Assembly (NCBI GenBank): GCA_023055505.1 | Contig: JALIRH010000002.1 | Location: forward strand, 868,001-932,000 | Source: Callipepla californica brunnescens | Taxonomy: Eukaryota; Chordata; Aves; Galliformes; Odontophoridae | Direction of reading: 5' to 3' | Length of the DNA stretch: 64,000 nt | Shown: positions 12,121 through 24,069 of the stretch, piece after piece | Layout of the letters: each line of letters starts with the position of its first letter | Numbering within the stretch: the first letter of the stretch is position 1 | Translations under genes and position numbers: made by a program | Notes under the pieces: generated by a model | The model's input: the letters and a program-made list of their open reading frames with translations, nothing else | Database searches by the model: none | Told to the model about the DNA's origin: nothing

Positions 12121-13341
12121 GGGGCTGAAGGAGGTGTTGTGCTGGCCTGAATCTTGTCCAGGTCACACCATTAACTCTTTCTGCTGTTATTACTTGCAGG
12201 GAGTACCACTTGCTGTTTATTTCAGCTGACACTGGTATTTCTCATAAAGCAGCCCAGCACTGCTCTGTGATGGTACCTCAAAGGTGGCTTTCTCATTACC
12301 CAGGGAATGTGTTAGGCAAAACAGTTAAATATGTACTTAACTTTAAATGTATATTTAAGTCTCGTTTGACTTGGATGGGAATGCCACTTAATGTCTTACT
12401 CAATAAATGTGCCCTCAAACAAATGATAGGGACACCCTCCACAAACCCAGCCATTTATTGCTGTTATTAATTCCCATTAACACAGGATTTTATAGCTTTC
12501 CTTGGTTATATAGCCTTCTCATATTATGACTGTTGCTCTGAGTAAAAAGAGATGAGACACCTGTTTGGATTGAAAACCACTTGCTTTTACATATGTTCCT
12601 GCAAATTTTTGTTTTAGTATCTACTCTTGCTATTTTTACCAATCTTTTTTTAACAACTCTGTTTTTTGAGCAAGCTGTCTGGTAATTACACTGTCTTTGA
12701 TAAACATTTCTATTAACTACAACTTGTAAATACCTTGCCTGCTCTAACTGCTTGTGATTTATCATAAAGACTTGGGAAGCTTTTCTTTCCTTCTTCTGCA
12801 TAAAGGAATGGGAAATAAAGAAGCAAACTCAGTTTTATTTTAAGTAAGCTGTTAAGAATTGGTCTTAGCTTCATATATCTTTTTTTATTATTTTTATTTA
12901 AGGTAATATGACAGCTTAGATTTCCTTTAGTAGGGTTATATATTTTGCTTTCTGGGTTTATATACTGTTTTATATATTTTCTCCCAGCAATATATTTTGT
13001 ACTCATTTTTTATTCATTTCTTTGATCTGTATTCCATTTAACCATGTCAGCTTCATTAAAGACGGTCATGGTGTATATAAAAGCAGACACCTGTAAAGGA
13101 GTGCAGCACTGACTGACCTCCCTTGGAAAAAAGAAAACTCCATTTATGTGAATCCCAAATCACTCTATATCCAGGAGATCTCCCCCATTGCAAAAAGCAG
13201 GAAACAAGTTGAGGGAAATTCTTGCTAAAAAGAGAGAAAAGAAGTGTTTCCCATTCAGGTGATGAACTAGCATTGGGCTAGTGAGCACGTACCGATGACT
13301 GCTTTCTTTTTTCTACCACTAAATCCTCCTCTCTTGCAATT
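12121..13341. other. No gene seen; holds a TATA-like motif
   Basis: AT-rich DNA without recognised repeats. The only motif of note is the TATA-like box at 13074, listed separately. The minus-strand open frames (12490-13006) are lysine/isoleucine-rich and look like AT-rich chance frames. Confidence 0.4.
13074..13083 (+). promoter_or_regulatory. TATA-box-like motif, possible promoter
   Basis: The plus strand reads TATATAAAAG, an ideal TATA box, followed about 30 bp later by CAGCACTGACTGACC, which could hold an initiator. The first downstream ATG is followed at once by a stop, so any first exon would be non-coding or use a later ATG. No supported exon follows, and AT-rich DNA yields such motifs by chance. 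Confidence 0.2.
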
Positions 13342-13425
13342 CACAGAATGACAGAATGACTGAAGTTGGAAGCGACTCAGCAAACAGATTGCCCAGAGCC
13401 ACATTCAGGTGAGGTTGGAGATTTC
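13342..13425 (-). mobile_element. CR1 LINE short 3' fragment
   Basis: CACAGAATGACAGAATGACT followed by GAAGTTGGAAGCGACT and GCCCAGAGCCACATTCAG. The order matches an antisense CR1 3' end with internal deletion. Confidence 0.65.
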
Positions 13426-13658
13426 CAAGAGCAGCCCTTAGCCCCTCTTTTCTCCCTGTGCCAGCTCTGGCACCCACACAGCATAAAAGTGCTTCCTAAG
13501 GAGCAGAAGCCGCTCTTGCACTCCAGTTAGTCTCAAGACAACTGGGCTCAGCACTCAGGTACAGACTCACCATTACTGAGTAGAGGGGAATGGCATCTAC
13601 TGACTTCTTCCATTGCTCTTCTGCCATGGATACATGAACACTGACATAGAACCTGGTG

Positions 13659-13815
13659 TAGTGAGTATGGTGGTGATGGATTGATGGTTGGACTAAGTGA
13701 TTTTAGTAGTCTTTTCCAACCTTAATGATTCTATGAGTAGACATGGTGGTGATGGTTGGATAGCTGGACTAGATGGTCTTAGAGGTCTTTTCCAAACATA
13801 ACGATTCTATAACTG
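13659..13815 (+). mobile_element. Two adjacent CR1 tail units
   Basis: Two plus-oriented CR1 3' ends in tandem. The first ends in CCAACCTTAATGATTCTATG near 13737; the second repeats ATGGTGGTGATGGTTGGA and ends in ACGATTCTATAACTGTATAA. The units are about 80 bp and differ at several positions, so they are not a recent duplication. Confidence 0.85.
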
Positions 13816-13831
13816 TATAATCTTTTCAGGC

Positions 13832-13882
13832 AAAAAAAAAAAAAAAAAAAAAAAAAAACAAAAAAACACCAAAAAAAAAAAA
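13832..13882. repeat. Poly(A) tract with CACC interruption
   Basis: About 27 consecutive A, then CA-type interruptions and another A-run. It lies about 17 bp after a CR1 tail. CR1 elements do not end in poly(A), so it is either a simple repeat or the tail of another retroposed sequence that I cannot identify. Confidence 0.9.
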
Positions 13883-15639
13883 CCACTCTCAAGAGATACA
13901 TAAAAGTGAAAGAAATTATTTTCAAGTGTCATAGAAATTCAAAGTATTCCTCTCAGGTATAGCTGTGAAGGGCAGAGAGCTAAGGAGGCCTTTACCTTCT
14001 GCATGGGAAATGTTGAGAATCTGCCTAACATCATGAGCCAAATAATTTTTAATGGATATGTAATCAATTTTGTTTGTGAAATGCAGCTACTGATTTGTAA
14101 CGGTAGCATTCTCTCTATCCCTGTACAACTCCACAAAAGCCACTGCATTAAATAAAGATGGAGTGACGAGTGTACTCCTTTCCAGACTGCCTTTGCAGTG
14201 GAGGAATGAACATGGCTGTATATCTGTCTTTACATGAAGAACAAGTATGGAGCTAGTAAAGATGGTGTCATTCACAGGGTTGAAGGAAGTAAGAGTGGTG
14301 GGATTTTCCTCTTAACTTCTCTGCCTTTAGCTGTGTCAGCAAGGAGCAATGGAGCTGTGGCACTCGGAATACCTCAATGGATAGCATCCAGGCTATCCAT
14401 CCAAGACTCAGAGACTGGGAGTGGTGGCTAAATATGTTTGTCTTTTTGACTAATGTGTGGGTTTTTGGAGTCCATTTTCTCATCTCTGGCAGACACAGAA
14501 GAGCTGGTGAGTCTGGAAAATGAACCTATTTTTGGTTCATCAGAGACCACAGATCTGATGGATGCTAAGCATATGGAAGAGAGTGACCAGGGTGATCAGG
14601 AAGAACATGTTTGACTGTAGACTAATTTTTCCAGAGTATGAGAGCTTATGTATTCAAAAAGAACATTTCAGATTGCAGTACTTTTGATCTTCTCCCATCC
14701 TGAATTCTGATGTCAGTTTGGATCTTTTCAGGCAGGAAGTCCAAGGAAGCACAAATGGCAGGAACTAAGTAGGAACTGAGAAACAGGTAGAAATAAGAAC
14801 TGACAGGTAGAAAATGAAAGTATCAGCTTGATCAATCTGCTTTGTGTATCAGCAAAACCTCCGGAATTTGTAGCATCTTTGGATAGATGTTCCTGGAATT
14901 CCCAAATATGTAAATGAATGTCCTGACTTAAGTAGGATCAAACCAGATGTACTACTTAAACATACAACCCTCTTTGATTTCCTGGCAGCTGAATGACATC
15001 CATTAGGGTGTGAAGGATAATCCTAGCCTTATCCTACCTCACTGAAGATTGGGAGAACAAATAAAAAGATTGAAAAATGGCCATTGGGAACATACATATA
15101 ATTCTGGTATACTTTTAGCAGAGACAATTTATAGATAGCAGAAGAAAAAGGCTTGAGAAAGGACAGTGTGGTATTGGGCACCCTCTAATTCTCTGTGACC
15201 CCAGCTACTCAAATAGCCTGTATGCAAAAGTTTTCAATAGGCATATTGATTATGGGTTAGCTGCACATAATCACATAACCATAGCTAGTCTTATTTAGTC
15301 TAATTCCTCACTAGCTTATCCCAAAACTTTTTAGTGAGGAGTCAAGGCACACAGCGAGATGTCCTTTTGTTTCTGAGACCAACAGATGCAGCTGGAGAAC
15401 ACTGTTGAGCTCTCAGATGCAGAAGCCCTTCATCAGGTTTGAAAAGCAAGCAGTAGGCTTGAACATAAGAACAGCTGAGAGCAAAACTGTTCTGAGTTAT
15501 CCTTCTGGTGTTAATTGTCGAGATAATTTGAAAGGAAAGGCATTTTGTATGTGAGGAGCGAGCAGGTGTGTTGGTAGGGCTGCTAAGTGATAAGGTCATT
15601 ACCCTGCAGGATAGAGAGACAGAAAAGAAGCAAATTTAG
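13883..15639. other. No gene seen
   Basis: No supported exon, RNA gene or recognisable transposon. Short frames on both strands lack domains, signal peptides and splice support. Confidence 0.4.
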
Positions 15640-15775
15640 TGCTGTTATTCTCCATTCTATGCACTGGGAAATTGAGGAACAAAGAGGTAAAAAATGTTGC
15701 CTAAGGTCATCCTACTGGCAATAACAAAGCTGAGAGTAAAACTGAAAGTCCTAAAGCCCAGTTCATGCATCCTGG
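15640..15775 (-). mobile_element. MIR-like SINE fragment
   Basis: The plus strand reads GGGAAATTGAGGAACAAAGA, then a CCTAAGGTCATCCTACTGGC block, then a GCTGAGAGTAAAACTGAAAG segment and AAAGCCCAGTTCA. This is the order of the conserved MIR core and 3' region in antisense (GAAACTGAGGCACAGAGAGG, then CCAAGGTCACACAGC). MIR is a tRNA-derived SINE old enough to be shared across amniotes. Divergence here is high. Confidence 0.6.
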
Positions 15776-16025
15776 AATTTCCCTGCTTTGCTATGATGCT
15801 TCCAGAATGGGAACAATTCTCTAATTCGTACTAGTATATTCATGCTGCACCTTCCTTACCTGGTGTATGACCATACAGCACTTAAAAATCTGACCCAAAT
15901 AATTGGAGGGCAGCTCCAACCATTCTGACAGGTCTACAGACATGCTGATTCTATATTCATTGCTATTTTGGTTAGCATTAGCTGTAGGTACCTGTACTTC
16001 ACTGTGTGGTCATCCTTTCCAAACA

Positions 16026-16106
16026 TTCATAGAATGGGTTTGGTTGGAAGGGGCCTTAAAGATCGTCTACTCCCAACCCTCCTGCCATGGACATGGGATC
16101 CTCCAG
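16026..16106 (-). mobile_element. CR1 LINE short 3' fragment
   Basis: TTCATAGAATGGGTTTGGTT, GGAAGGGGCCTTAAAGATCG and CCAACCCTCCTGCCATGG are the classic first 70 bp of an antisense CR1 3' end. It stops soon afterwards. Confidence 0.85.
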
Positions 16107-16532
16107 TCATCTGCATGACTCTTCAATGAAGAAATCCTTGCTTGCCCAGTGCAGTAGACTTTTACCTTCCTCATCTTCAATGCACTTCATGCATATCATG
16201 CACTACTAGAATCATATCTGAACCTGCTTTGAGGAAGATGTTGGAATTAATGCCCTCCTCAGATTCTACCGAACATAAATTACTCTTAGAAAAGCCTCAC
16301 ACTTTTGCTACATGTTCAGCAGGAAAGTAAAGGAGCAGAATTGAGGCAGGTTGCACTCTAGTTTTAGCATTCCATTTTTTATTTAGGGTAGGCTTGTGAT
16401 GTGATTCTCGAGTATCAACTATCCATTTGACTCTCATCCAGGACCAGGAGCATCTTCATGCTGACCCAGTAAACACTATTACTCTGAGATGAGAAAACAA
16501 GGAATTAATAGGGAGAGAGAAAGAACTTCCTT

Positions 16533-16730
16533 CTTAGAATTGTAGAATGACTGAACCATTAAGGTTGGAAAAGACACCCAAGTTCAGCCCATCCTCACTA
16601 CACCCACTAACACTGTCCTGTCTCTACATTTCTTGAACACCTCCAGGGACAGTGTCTCCACCATTTCCCTGAGCATCCTGTGCCAGTGCCTCACCACTCT
16701 GAGAAGAAATTTTCCAAATAATCAACCTTG
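16533..16730 (-). mobile_element. CR1 LINE 3' fragment
   Basis: Starts CTTAGAATTGTAGAATGACT, then CATTAAGGTTGGAAAAGACA, CTTGAACACCTCCAGGGACA and CATCCTGTGCCAGTGCCTCA. Minus-oriented CR1 that extends into the RT C-terminus region before losing similarity. Confidence 0.85.
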
Positions 16731-18139
16731 TCATCAGCTTAGGGAGCTTAGGGTGGAGATACGCTTATGTTTAGCAGGGACATTGCAGTTTTCCTTTCAT
16801 ACAGATCTTCATAAGGTACCATCACAAACCAGTCCCAATTTAGCTTTAACAGAAAAGTCTACTGCCAGTTGTGGAATTAATTACACTGGAGACCTTCAAC
16901 GACCTGTGCATAATGAAGCAGAATTCAGATATTAATGGCTTGATAAAAAACACAGTAATGAGGCTGACCATGTTCTTCAGCCAATTCTGCATTGAATGGA
17001 GGAGACATTTGCTTCTGGTTAGAACAAGGAGGGTAGAGAAGAGTGGCTTGTCACCATCTGTTAGATCAATCTGGAGTACTGCCAGAAGAGCCAGGCAGTT
17101 AATTAGAAATGAGAGCTTCTTCCTATCACAGTCACGTATGTATGTTTATATATAGTGTGCATACTGCCATTAGTGGAAGTATTTTTTTCCTTTCTAATTA
17201 GATAAGCCAGCCAAAATTTTGTTGGATGATATTACTTCTGGAGAGCTTGCTCACACACACCAATCTGCCTTTGCTTTTCTTTCTTTTTTTTTTTTTTCCT
17301 GAGATCCATGACAAACCCAAGGAAACAGCTGCACATCAATGAATGGTACAACAACCAGAGAGCTTCCACTTGAGGAGAATAGCATGAGAGAGGAAAACCA
17401 TAATTTCTGTTATTGGAGATATTCTACTTTCCACTGTTGACAGTAAAAACACATCTCCTGATGTGTTCAATAGTGCCTGCAAATGCAGCATGCTAGCAGC
17501 CTTCATCTCCTTCAACCAGATGTCCATGTTGTCTGCAACAATTCTCTTCTGGAAGGAAAGGAGCTCCATTCAGGCAGTCAGGATTCAAATGAAGAATGAA
17601 GAAAGGCTGTGAAACTTCAAATAACTAAGTGTCTAGTTGAACTGGCTAGGCACTGACTGTGGGCCTATGAACAGAATATATTGTATTCATAGTCTGTGTT
17701 TCCTGACAGAATCACTGTTGTGGAGAGTCAAGCACTTACACTTGCTGTTTCTATCTCTCCATCCAGCTTTTGGTGACAGAATAGAAGGTGCATCTGCACA
17801 GAAATCACTTCATTTTATGGCCTGGCATCACTAGGTTACTTTGGCTCCCAAGAAGTCTTTGCCAGAGGAGTCATTTCTAGTCCAAACTTTGGCAAACAAG
17901 TGAAGATTTTTCCTCTCATTATATTAGTATTTGTTTCACCTTGTTCATTTTGCTTGACCATCAAAGTTGACCAGAAAGAAAAAAAAAATATTTAAAGGAA
18001 ACTTTAGTTGGAATTCATCTGAGTAAATACATCTGTCTCCCATGAAGGTGTCTCTATTTGGATTTGCCAGTGAAATCAGTGGAATTTATGAAGGTTTTGT
18101 TCTCATCCTAAAGCAAAAGCCTTCATTTTGTTCAAAGGT
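16731..18139. other. No gene seen
   Basis: No recognisable repeat or exon. A T-rich run lies near 17284-17298 and an A-rich run near 17979-17990. Confidence 0.4.
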
Positions 18140-18238
18140 TCACAAAGCCTTAATGAATCTGTGATTCTATGAGTGGGCATGATGGTGACAGCTGGACTTG
18201 ACCTTGGAAGTGTATTTCAACCTTTACAATTCTGTGAA
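18140..18238 (+). mobile_element. CR1 tail remnants (two units)
   Basis: One decayed plus tail (AATCTGTGATTCTATGAG) is followed directly by a second (GGGCATGATGGTGACAGC to TTTCAACCTTTACAATTCTG). Confidence 0.75.
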
Positions 18239-21200
18239 GGCTGATGCTGCTGTGAAGGTCCCTGCTGATGATAATATGTTCTTTGACACCAATGAAAATG
18301 GACAAATCTGAGCACCCACTAGCATGTAGAAACAGCTGAGATGTGCTGGTGAGTCCCACCAGGACTCCAGCATCTGAGACAGAAGGGCACAGTCTTTCCC
18401 ATGACCCCGTGCTGAATCAGCCAGTCTTCTGTGGAAGACACAGATGTCCTTGAGAACCCAGGTTGCACCAGCTGCCAGAAAATGATTATTTTAGCAAAAA
18501 GACCTTTGGTCCCTTCACACAAACCTAGTTATGCATAGGCATAGGAGCATTGCGGAGAAGAGAGAAGATGGCAGATATCTTCAGAAGGTTTTCTCTTATT
18601 CCATGTGTATGTCTTCATCTCTGCCTTCTCACTGTTGGCCTAACACTGGAGAATTTAGATCTTCTCTCTCACCCTTCACTTGACCATGTTCTTATGTCCC
18701 TAGGACTGTGACATCTCTCATTGTTGCTATGCTCTTTCATTATGTTGTGATGATTTCATTTCTGAACTGAGAGCATCCCAGTGCACCTCTCCCAACATCT
18801 TCCCAGGTGTGCCCTTGTCAGGAAAACTCTACTTTTTGGTAAACTACTCTCAGAATAAATGTGACATGAAGAAATGATTACATTGAGAGGAAAGAGTGAA
18901 TATAGGTAGAATTCATTTGCAGGGACTGTCTTCAAAGCCTATTAAAGAAGTCTACAGGTTCTGTTTTTTCTACTAAGCAGATGAAACCCCAAACAGGTGT
19001 TCAACATTCAAATGAACCAAGACTCCATCCCTTTGCTTCTAACAGACACCAGTACGTGTGCCTGGATAAGAGATGAGCTAAGGTTCACAGCTCACTTATG
19101 GAATGACTCATCCATTTAATTACATTCCTTTAATTACAAATTAGCCTCTTTGACCTTTTCACTTTCTCCTGAATGTCACAGTACGATCTCATCTCTGAGC
19201 TACCAAGAGCAGGAGTAAGCAATGCCATTTTGTGAAAATACTGTTTAAGTATGGCACACAGTCATCTCTCTTAATTCCATGAGTTTTGACAAATAGGATA
19301 CTTTTCTTGAAAAAAGACTCTGTGATTTAGGGAGGGTTGGAAAACACAAAGCCAGAGTCAAGCACTGAACCCATAGGAGAAAAAATTCAGCAAACAAAGA
19401 TTTTTACATCTGAGCATAAAAAAGTCTAAAGATTGAGAAGACTGAAGACCCAGAATTGGTGATCCTGGACTAATTTGCTCATATTCTATCTCTTTTTGGA
19501 ATTCCTTGATACTCCATCGAAAGCAGAGATGCTATTTCTTAGCAAGAACAAATGGGGAATAAAATCAGGACACTTCCAGAAGAGGGTGGGTGCAAGGTTT
19601 CTAAAACTGGTTATCCCTTGGCAGAAATTAATAGGGAAATGGAAATTTCTTATGAATTTCTTTTACCTTGAAACATTAAAGTCATCAGGAATAGAACTTC
19701 CTTAAAAGGATAAAACATTATTTGAAGCCACTTGCCTTTATTTATCAGCGAATTCTTGAAATTTTCTACCCTGCTAGAATGTTTGGAATAACACCAGATT
19801 CGCCCACTCTGTGCTGACATTTAACTCATCCCATTATATGTATTACGCCGCCTCTCCAGCTTTATCTAGGATACAATGTAAGGAACATATACACAGATTT
19901 AGAAAAATACAGATTCCTATGTGCTTATTTATAACAATATACCTTTTTATAATTATCTTCACTTTGAAGAAAGTTAAGAACGTGGTAGAACAACAGTGTA
20001 TTCTCCAGAAATATAAAAATGCCATGCAAAACTCTTCCTCCTCAGAGTAAAATGCAGATGTCCCTAATTGATCAAGGAAAGTTGCATTCTTTTCTTAAGA
20101 AACAAAAAAAGAAAAAATGCAAAAATACTGAAAATTTATTTTTTTTTTCCTAGGAATGTATTCAGTTTTAAAGTTACTTTCTCTTGAGGCTTCAGGATGC
20201 GATCTGTGTCAAGAAATATCTGGGAACAGTCAGAGTAAAAAAGGGTCATAAGGAGTTGATAAAATGAATGGCAAGTCTATCTGAAAGGAGTTTATTTAGG
20301 AGAAAGACTGAAAAGTGTAGACAAGGGTGAGAGGTTGGAGTGAGAGATCCCACCTGCTGACTACAGCCAAAGCAATAAATGGGAGAAGGTTTCAGAGGTT
20401 CCTACCACATCATCACCTAATGTAGTCATGGTCTTCATGCTGAAAGAGGTGAACAAATTCCTCTGGTCTTTCTTCCTCTTTCATGAATCATCCAGTTCTG
20501 CTCTTTACAAATGTCCTCACCATCAGGGTGAGGTGTGGTTGGGCTCTGCGACAGAAACCATCCCACGCTAAGTGTCAATCAGATGGGAAATTAAGCAGTG
20601 TTTACCAGGAAGCAAGTGGGAAATTCCAGCTTGCATAAGAAGCCTTTTTCTGTCCTCCAGAGAACTCCTCATGACCTACTTTCCTCAGAATTTTCATTGG
20701 AACTATTCAAAGTACCTCATACACATCTTTATTGTGGGTTGAAAAGAAACGAACAGAAAAACCTTGCTTTCTTCCTTACTGCACATTACATAAAGCTTTA
20801 ATAGCAAGTAATAGCTTACATGGGTTTGATTTTATTACACTTAAATGGGTAATTCTCGTGTTTCCAACTGTGCCCAAGAGGACTGAATAGAACAGAAGTG
20901 ACTGTGTCACAGTACAAATGGGTCTTCGTATTCCTTTTAGATTCCCATGGTCTGGATTGTATTTAATAAGTCATGCACAATAAATATAGTCAAGAGACGT
21001 GAGGAGATTCAATAATACTTGCAAAACACTCAGGTGCCACCTTTGCGAATGGTATAGGAGAGTACTGCAGACAGAGCATAGGAAAATATGTCCTGCTTAT
21101 CTCTTTGCCTCTTCTCTTGCTCATTAGCGAGGAATGTTCCCTACAAGTAGAGATCTCCAGACATCAGTGCCATTTCTAATTTTATCCCTCTTTCTGGAAG

Positions 21201-23106
21201 GGAAAATAAAGGTTGAATCCAAGAGTTCATATCCCTAGCCCTGTCTTTGAAGATGATTCGTCCTGCTTTAACAGACATTGTCTGCAGAGTAGAGAGTTCC
21301 AAGAGTATGCCTCAAGCCTTGCCGTAATGGGCACACCAAACAGTGGGGCTATGTGAATGCTTTGGTCGGACAACACAGAATCTGTTTTGCAGTGCAAAGA
21401 AGGAATGATAATGTCTCTTTTAACACTTTTTAAGGGTTGATGTGTGACTGCTGACAGTTGAATTAATGGTTAACTAACATGAAATTTGGCAGGTCTCCTG
21501 GAACCATCCAAAAAACCTCCTTTCAAAGCATTTGCAATATGTGATGTGTATTATAATGTTTGCAACACATTTCGCACTAGTAATCATCTGCTTTGTCTTT
21601 GTAAACAGAATTGCTGTTAAACCATGACCTGTTTCACTCTGGCTTTGCTTATAACAGTAAATTAAAAGGAGTCCCTCACTGGATTACTAAGCACCCTCCT
21701 CGGAAGCCCCTGAAAATGTGTGGGAACTCATCCTGGGTCAGAAATGATGGAGCCAGTCACAATTTGGAAATGGTCACCTTGTTTTGAAGGAGAGAATAAT
21801 GGCATGAATGTGGCTTGTTCCATGCCTGGCAATCCCAATGCAAGAAAATGCTTCCCTTTTGAAAAGTAAAAGTAAATGCATGCCATTGATGGTCAAGTAA
21901 CAGCTAAAGATGGAAGAAGTTGAGGGAAATAAATAAAAGACCTGATTCAGATTTAGAAGTGTGGCCAAGATGTCAAATGTTTCAACAACGACCTCTGCTT
22001 AATCATCCATCAGGCATTTTTCATTGGCTATGTAATTTCCCATCCTTTCTTTTTCCTGTCGAGCTCCCTGACCAGGAGGTGTCAGCTGCCCAGAGCACTG
22101 CTATTGACTATAGGCAACATCTCCTAATCCTATTACTTCTGCTTTTCTCACAGGGATTCCTGAGGCTCAGAGACTTTAAACAGGAAATTACTTCATATGA
22201 GAATCAATGTAGCTCCTAGAGCAAGGGGCAGAGTATCTTGTTTACTATTCATATTTTTGAGCTGTAGGGTAACAATGCTATATAGGGAACTTTTAGAACA
22301 TAAATGAAAGGAAAAGTCAGGAATCCCATGAAAAGGCCTGTAAATGAAATTTCAGCTCTAACAAATGTTCTTCTCTATTGTTCTTCCACATTTATTGTGT
22401 CCCATAGAAACTTTCCCATGTATTCTGCACCGAGTTGAGTGGTTTTATAGGGAGAAAAAGTTATTTAATGTCACTAGTTTGCAAAACAATGAGAGATTTG
22501 CACTTACTGAGATTAGAAAGATACCACTGGGGTTTGCATTTCCCATTTTTCTCCCGCTTAATGGAAATTTGGACACTTCAATCCCTCAAAGACTTCTGAG
22601 ATTCTTGCTCTGGTATTTTGTATATTCTCTCAGCAGTGTGTGTGAGGCCTCCAAAATACACAGTAAATCAGCACCATTCCTGAAACTCTTGCAAGAACTG
22701 AAGGAGTTGCTGCAATGCTGCAATGTATTTATTGGTCTAATTTAAATCTCAACAGACTATAGACAATCAGTCTTATCCTTCACACACTATCACTTTCCTA
22801 CCCCTCTCCACCTCCTTATACAACCCTTTGCAGCATCTCTAGGATTACTTAAGACAACTGGAAATGTGCTGAATGTTCAGCGTGAGGAGATAGAATGTTG
22901 TTTCTGTATAAGAGCAAGATTAGAATTTTATTTCATGGTCTCTGCTGAGATCTAGCATCACAGGAATTAGAAATAAACATTGCTACACAATTAACAATAT
23001 GCAGGTATAGCTACAAATAATTTACATTTAACCAGTATGAATATATATGTCATATTTTGACATACGACATGTGTAAGGAAATGAAGGCAAGTAGGAACTT
23101 ACCCCT
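18239..23106. other. Long interval with no gene and no recognised repeat
   Basis: About 4.9 kb with no recognisable CR1, SINE, DNA transposon or convincing exon, the longest such run in the window. Frames such as plus 19475-19705 and plus 21920-22219 have no family resemblance, signal peptide or splice context. It could hold conserved non-coding elements, which cannot be judged from one sequence. Confidence 0.4.
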
Positions 23107-23131
23107 ACAATTCTGTGATTCTGTGATTCTG
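23107..23131 (+). mobile_element. Possible CR1 tail remnant
   Basis: Only the octamer-like end survives (ATTCTGTGATTCTGTGATTC). The sequence upstream does not match CR1 well, so this could also be a chance simple repeat. Confidence 0.4.
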
Positions 23132-23744
23132 AGAGTGTGAAGAATAATTTATTGAGAGACTGGAAAGGAGAACAGCTTTGAGCAAAGAAATTCTCTTCCA
23201 GTCATTAAATTCACAAAATACAGTTTGGTCTAAGTGATGCATTGTTTCCTACTGAAGAGGTGTTGGAAGATAGTGATGGACTCTGTCAGAAAATAATCAG
23301 TCTACAGATACATGCATCTATTCACATGCACTCTATATATCTGCTCTGTCTTCTTCTAAAGACCATTCAAGACAGTAAAGAAATTCTGCTGCTTTCTAGG
23401 AACAAACAAGGCCCTCTCTGCCACCCCTGCTATGTCTGGCAAATTCTCCATGCTAATCTCAGCACTGAAGTGGCTAACAGTGAGCAGTAATAGCCTTGAT
23501 ACAGCTACTTAATGCTATAAACGTATTTTCTGGGTTTATTTTGGCTTTGTGAAGGAAACAAAAGGCTGGCTGAATTTTCCTTTCTGCCTCTTTGTGGTAC
23601 TGTGTCTCTTTGAGTTGCCACAGCAATAAATCCATTGCATGTTTCTCTAAAGATATTGGCTAAATATTTTAATGGAGTTGTGTTTAGTCACTGATTAGTA
23701 TTTAGAAGAAGACCTCCACAATAACTGCTTGATGGTTCTGAGTA

Positions 23745-23950
23745 GTTCCAACTCATGTTGGATATGAGGAAAGGTTCTTCTCTGAAAGTTCTGAGGCATT
23801 GAAACAAGTGGCCCAAAGAGGTGGTGGAGTTAACTTCACTGGAGGTTTTCAAGAAACGTGGAGATGTGGCACTTAGGGACATGGTGGAGATGAGCTGACA
23901 ATCAAACTAGATTACCTTAGTGGTCTTTCCCAACCATAATGATTCTATGA
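23745..23950 (+). mobile_element. CR1 LINE 3' fragment
   Basis: Plus-oriented CR1 with the RT C-terminus region (GAGGTGGTGGAGTTAACTTC, GGAGGTTTTCAAGAAACGTG) followed by TCTTTCCCAACCATAATGAT and TCTATGA. Confidence 0.85.
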
Positions 23951-24007
23951 ACAAGTCTGTGGGTTAAATTCCCCTCTCTTCATGAAAGAAACCTTCACTG
24001 TTTGTTT

Positions 24008-24069
24008 CAGGGGACTTGGATCAGCTAACCTTTAAAAGTACTTTCCAACTCAAACGATTCTATGATTCT
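24008..24069 (+). mobile_element. CR1 tail fragment
   Basis: The last 60 bp of a plus-oriented CR1, ending in CTTTCCAACTCAAACGATTC and TATGATTCTC. It lies about 60 bp after the preceding CR1 in the same orientation. Confidence 0.75.

Noticed and set aside
22150..22220. MIR-like GAGGCTCAGAGACTTTAAAC motif
   Set aside because: Only about 20 bases match and the neighbouring MIR blocks are absent.
22365..22745. 126-codon plus-strand open frame
   Set aside because: No recognised domain, no splice or promoter support, and a hydrophobic/leucine-rich composition typical of chance frames in AT-rich DNA.
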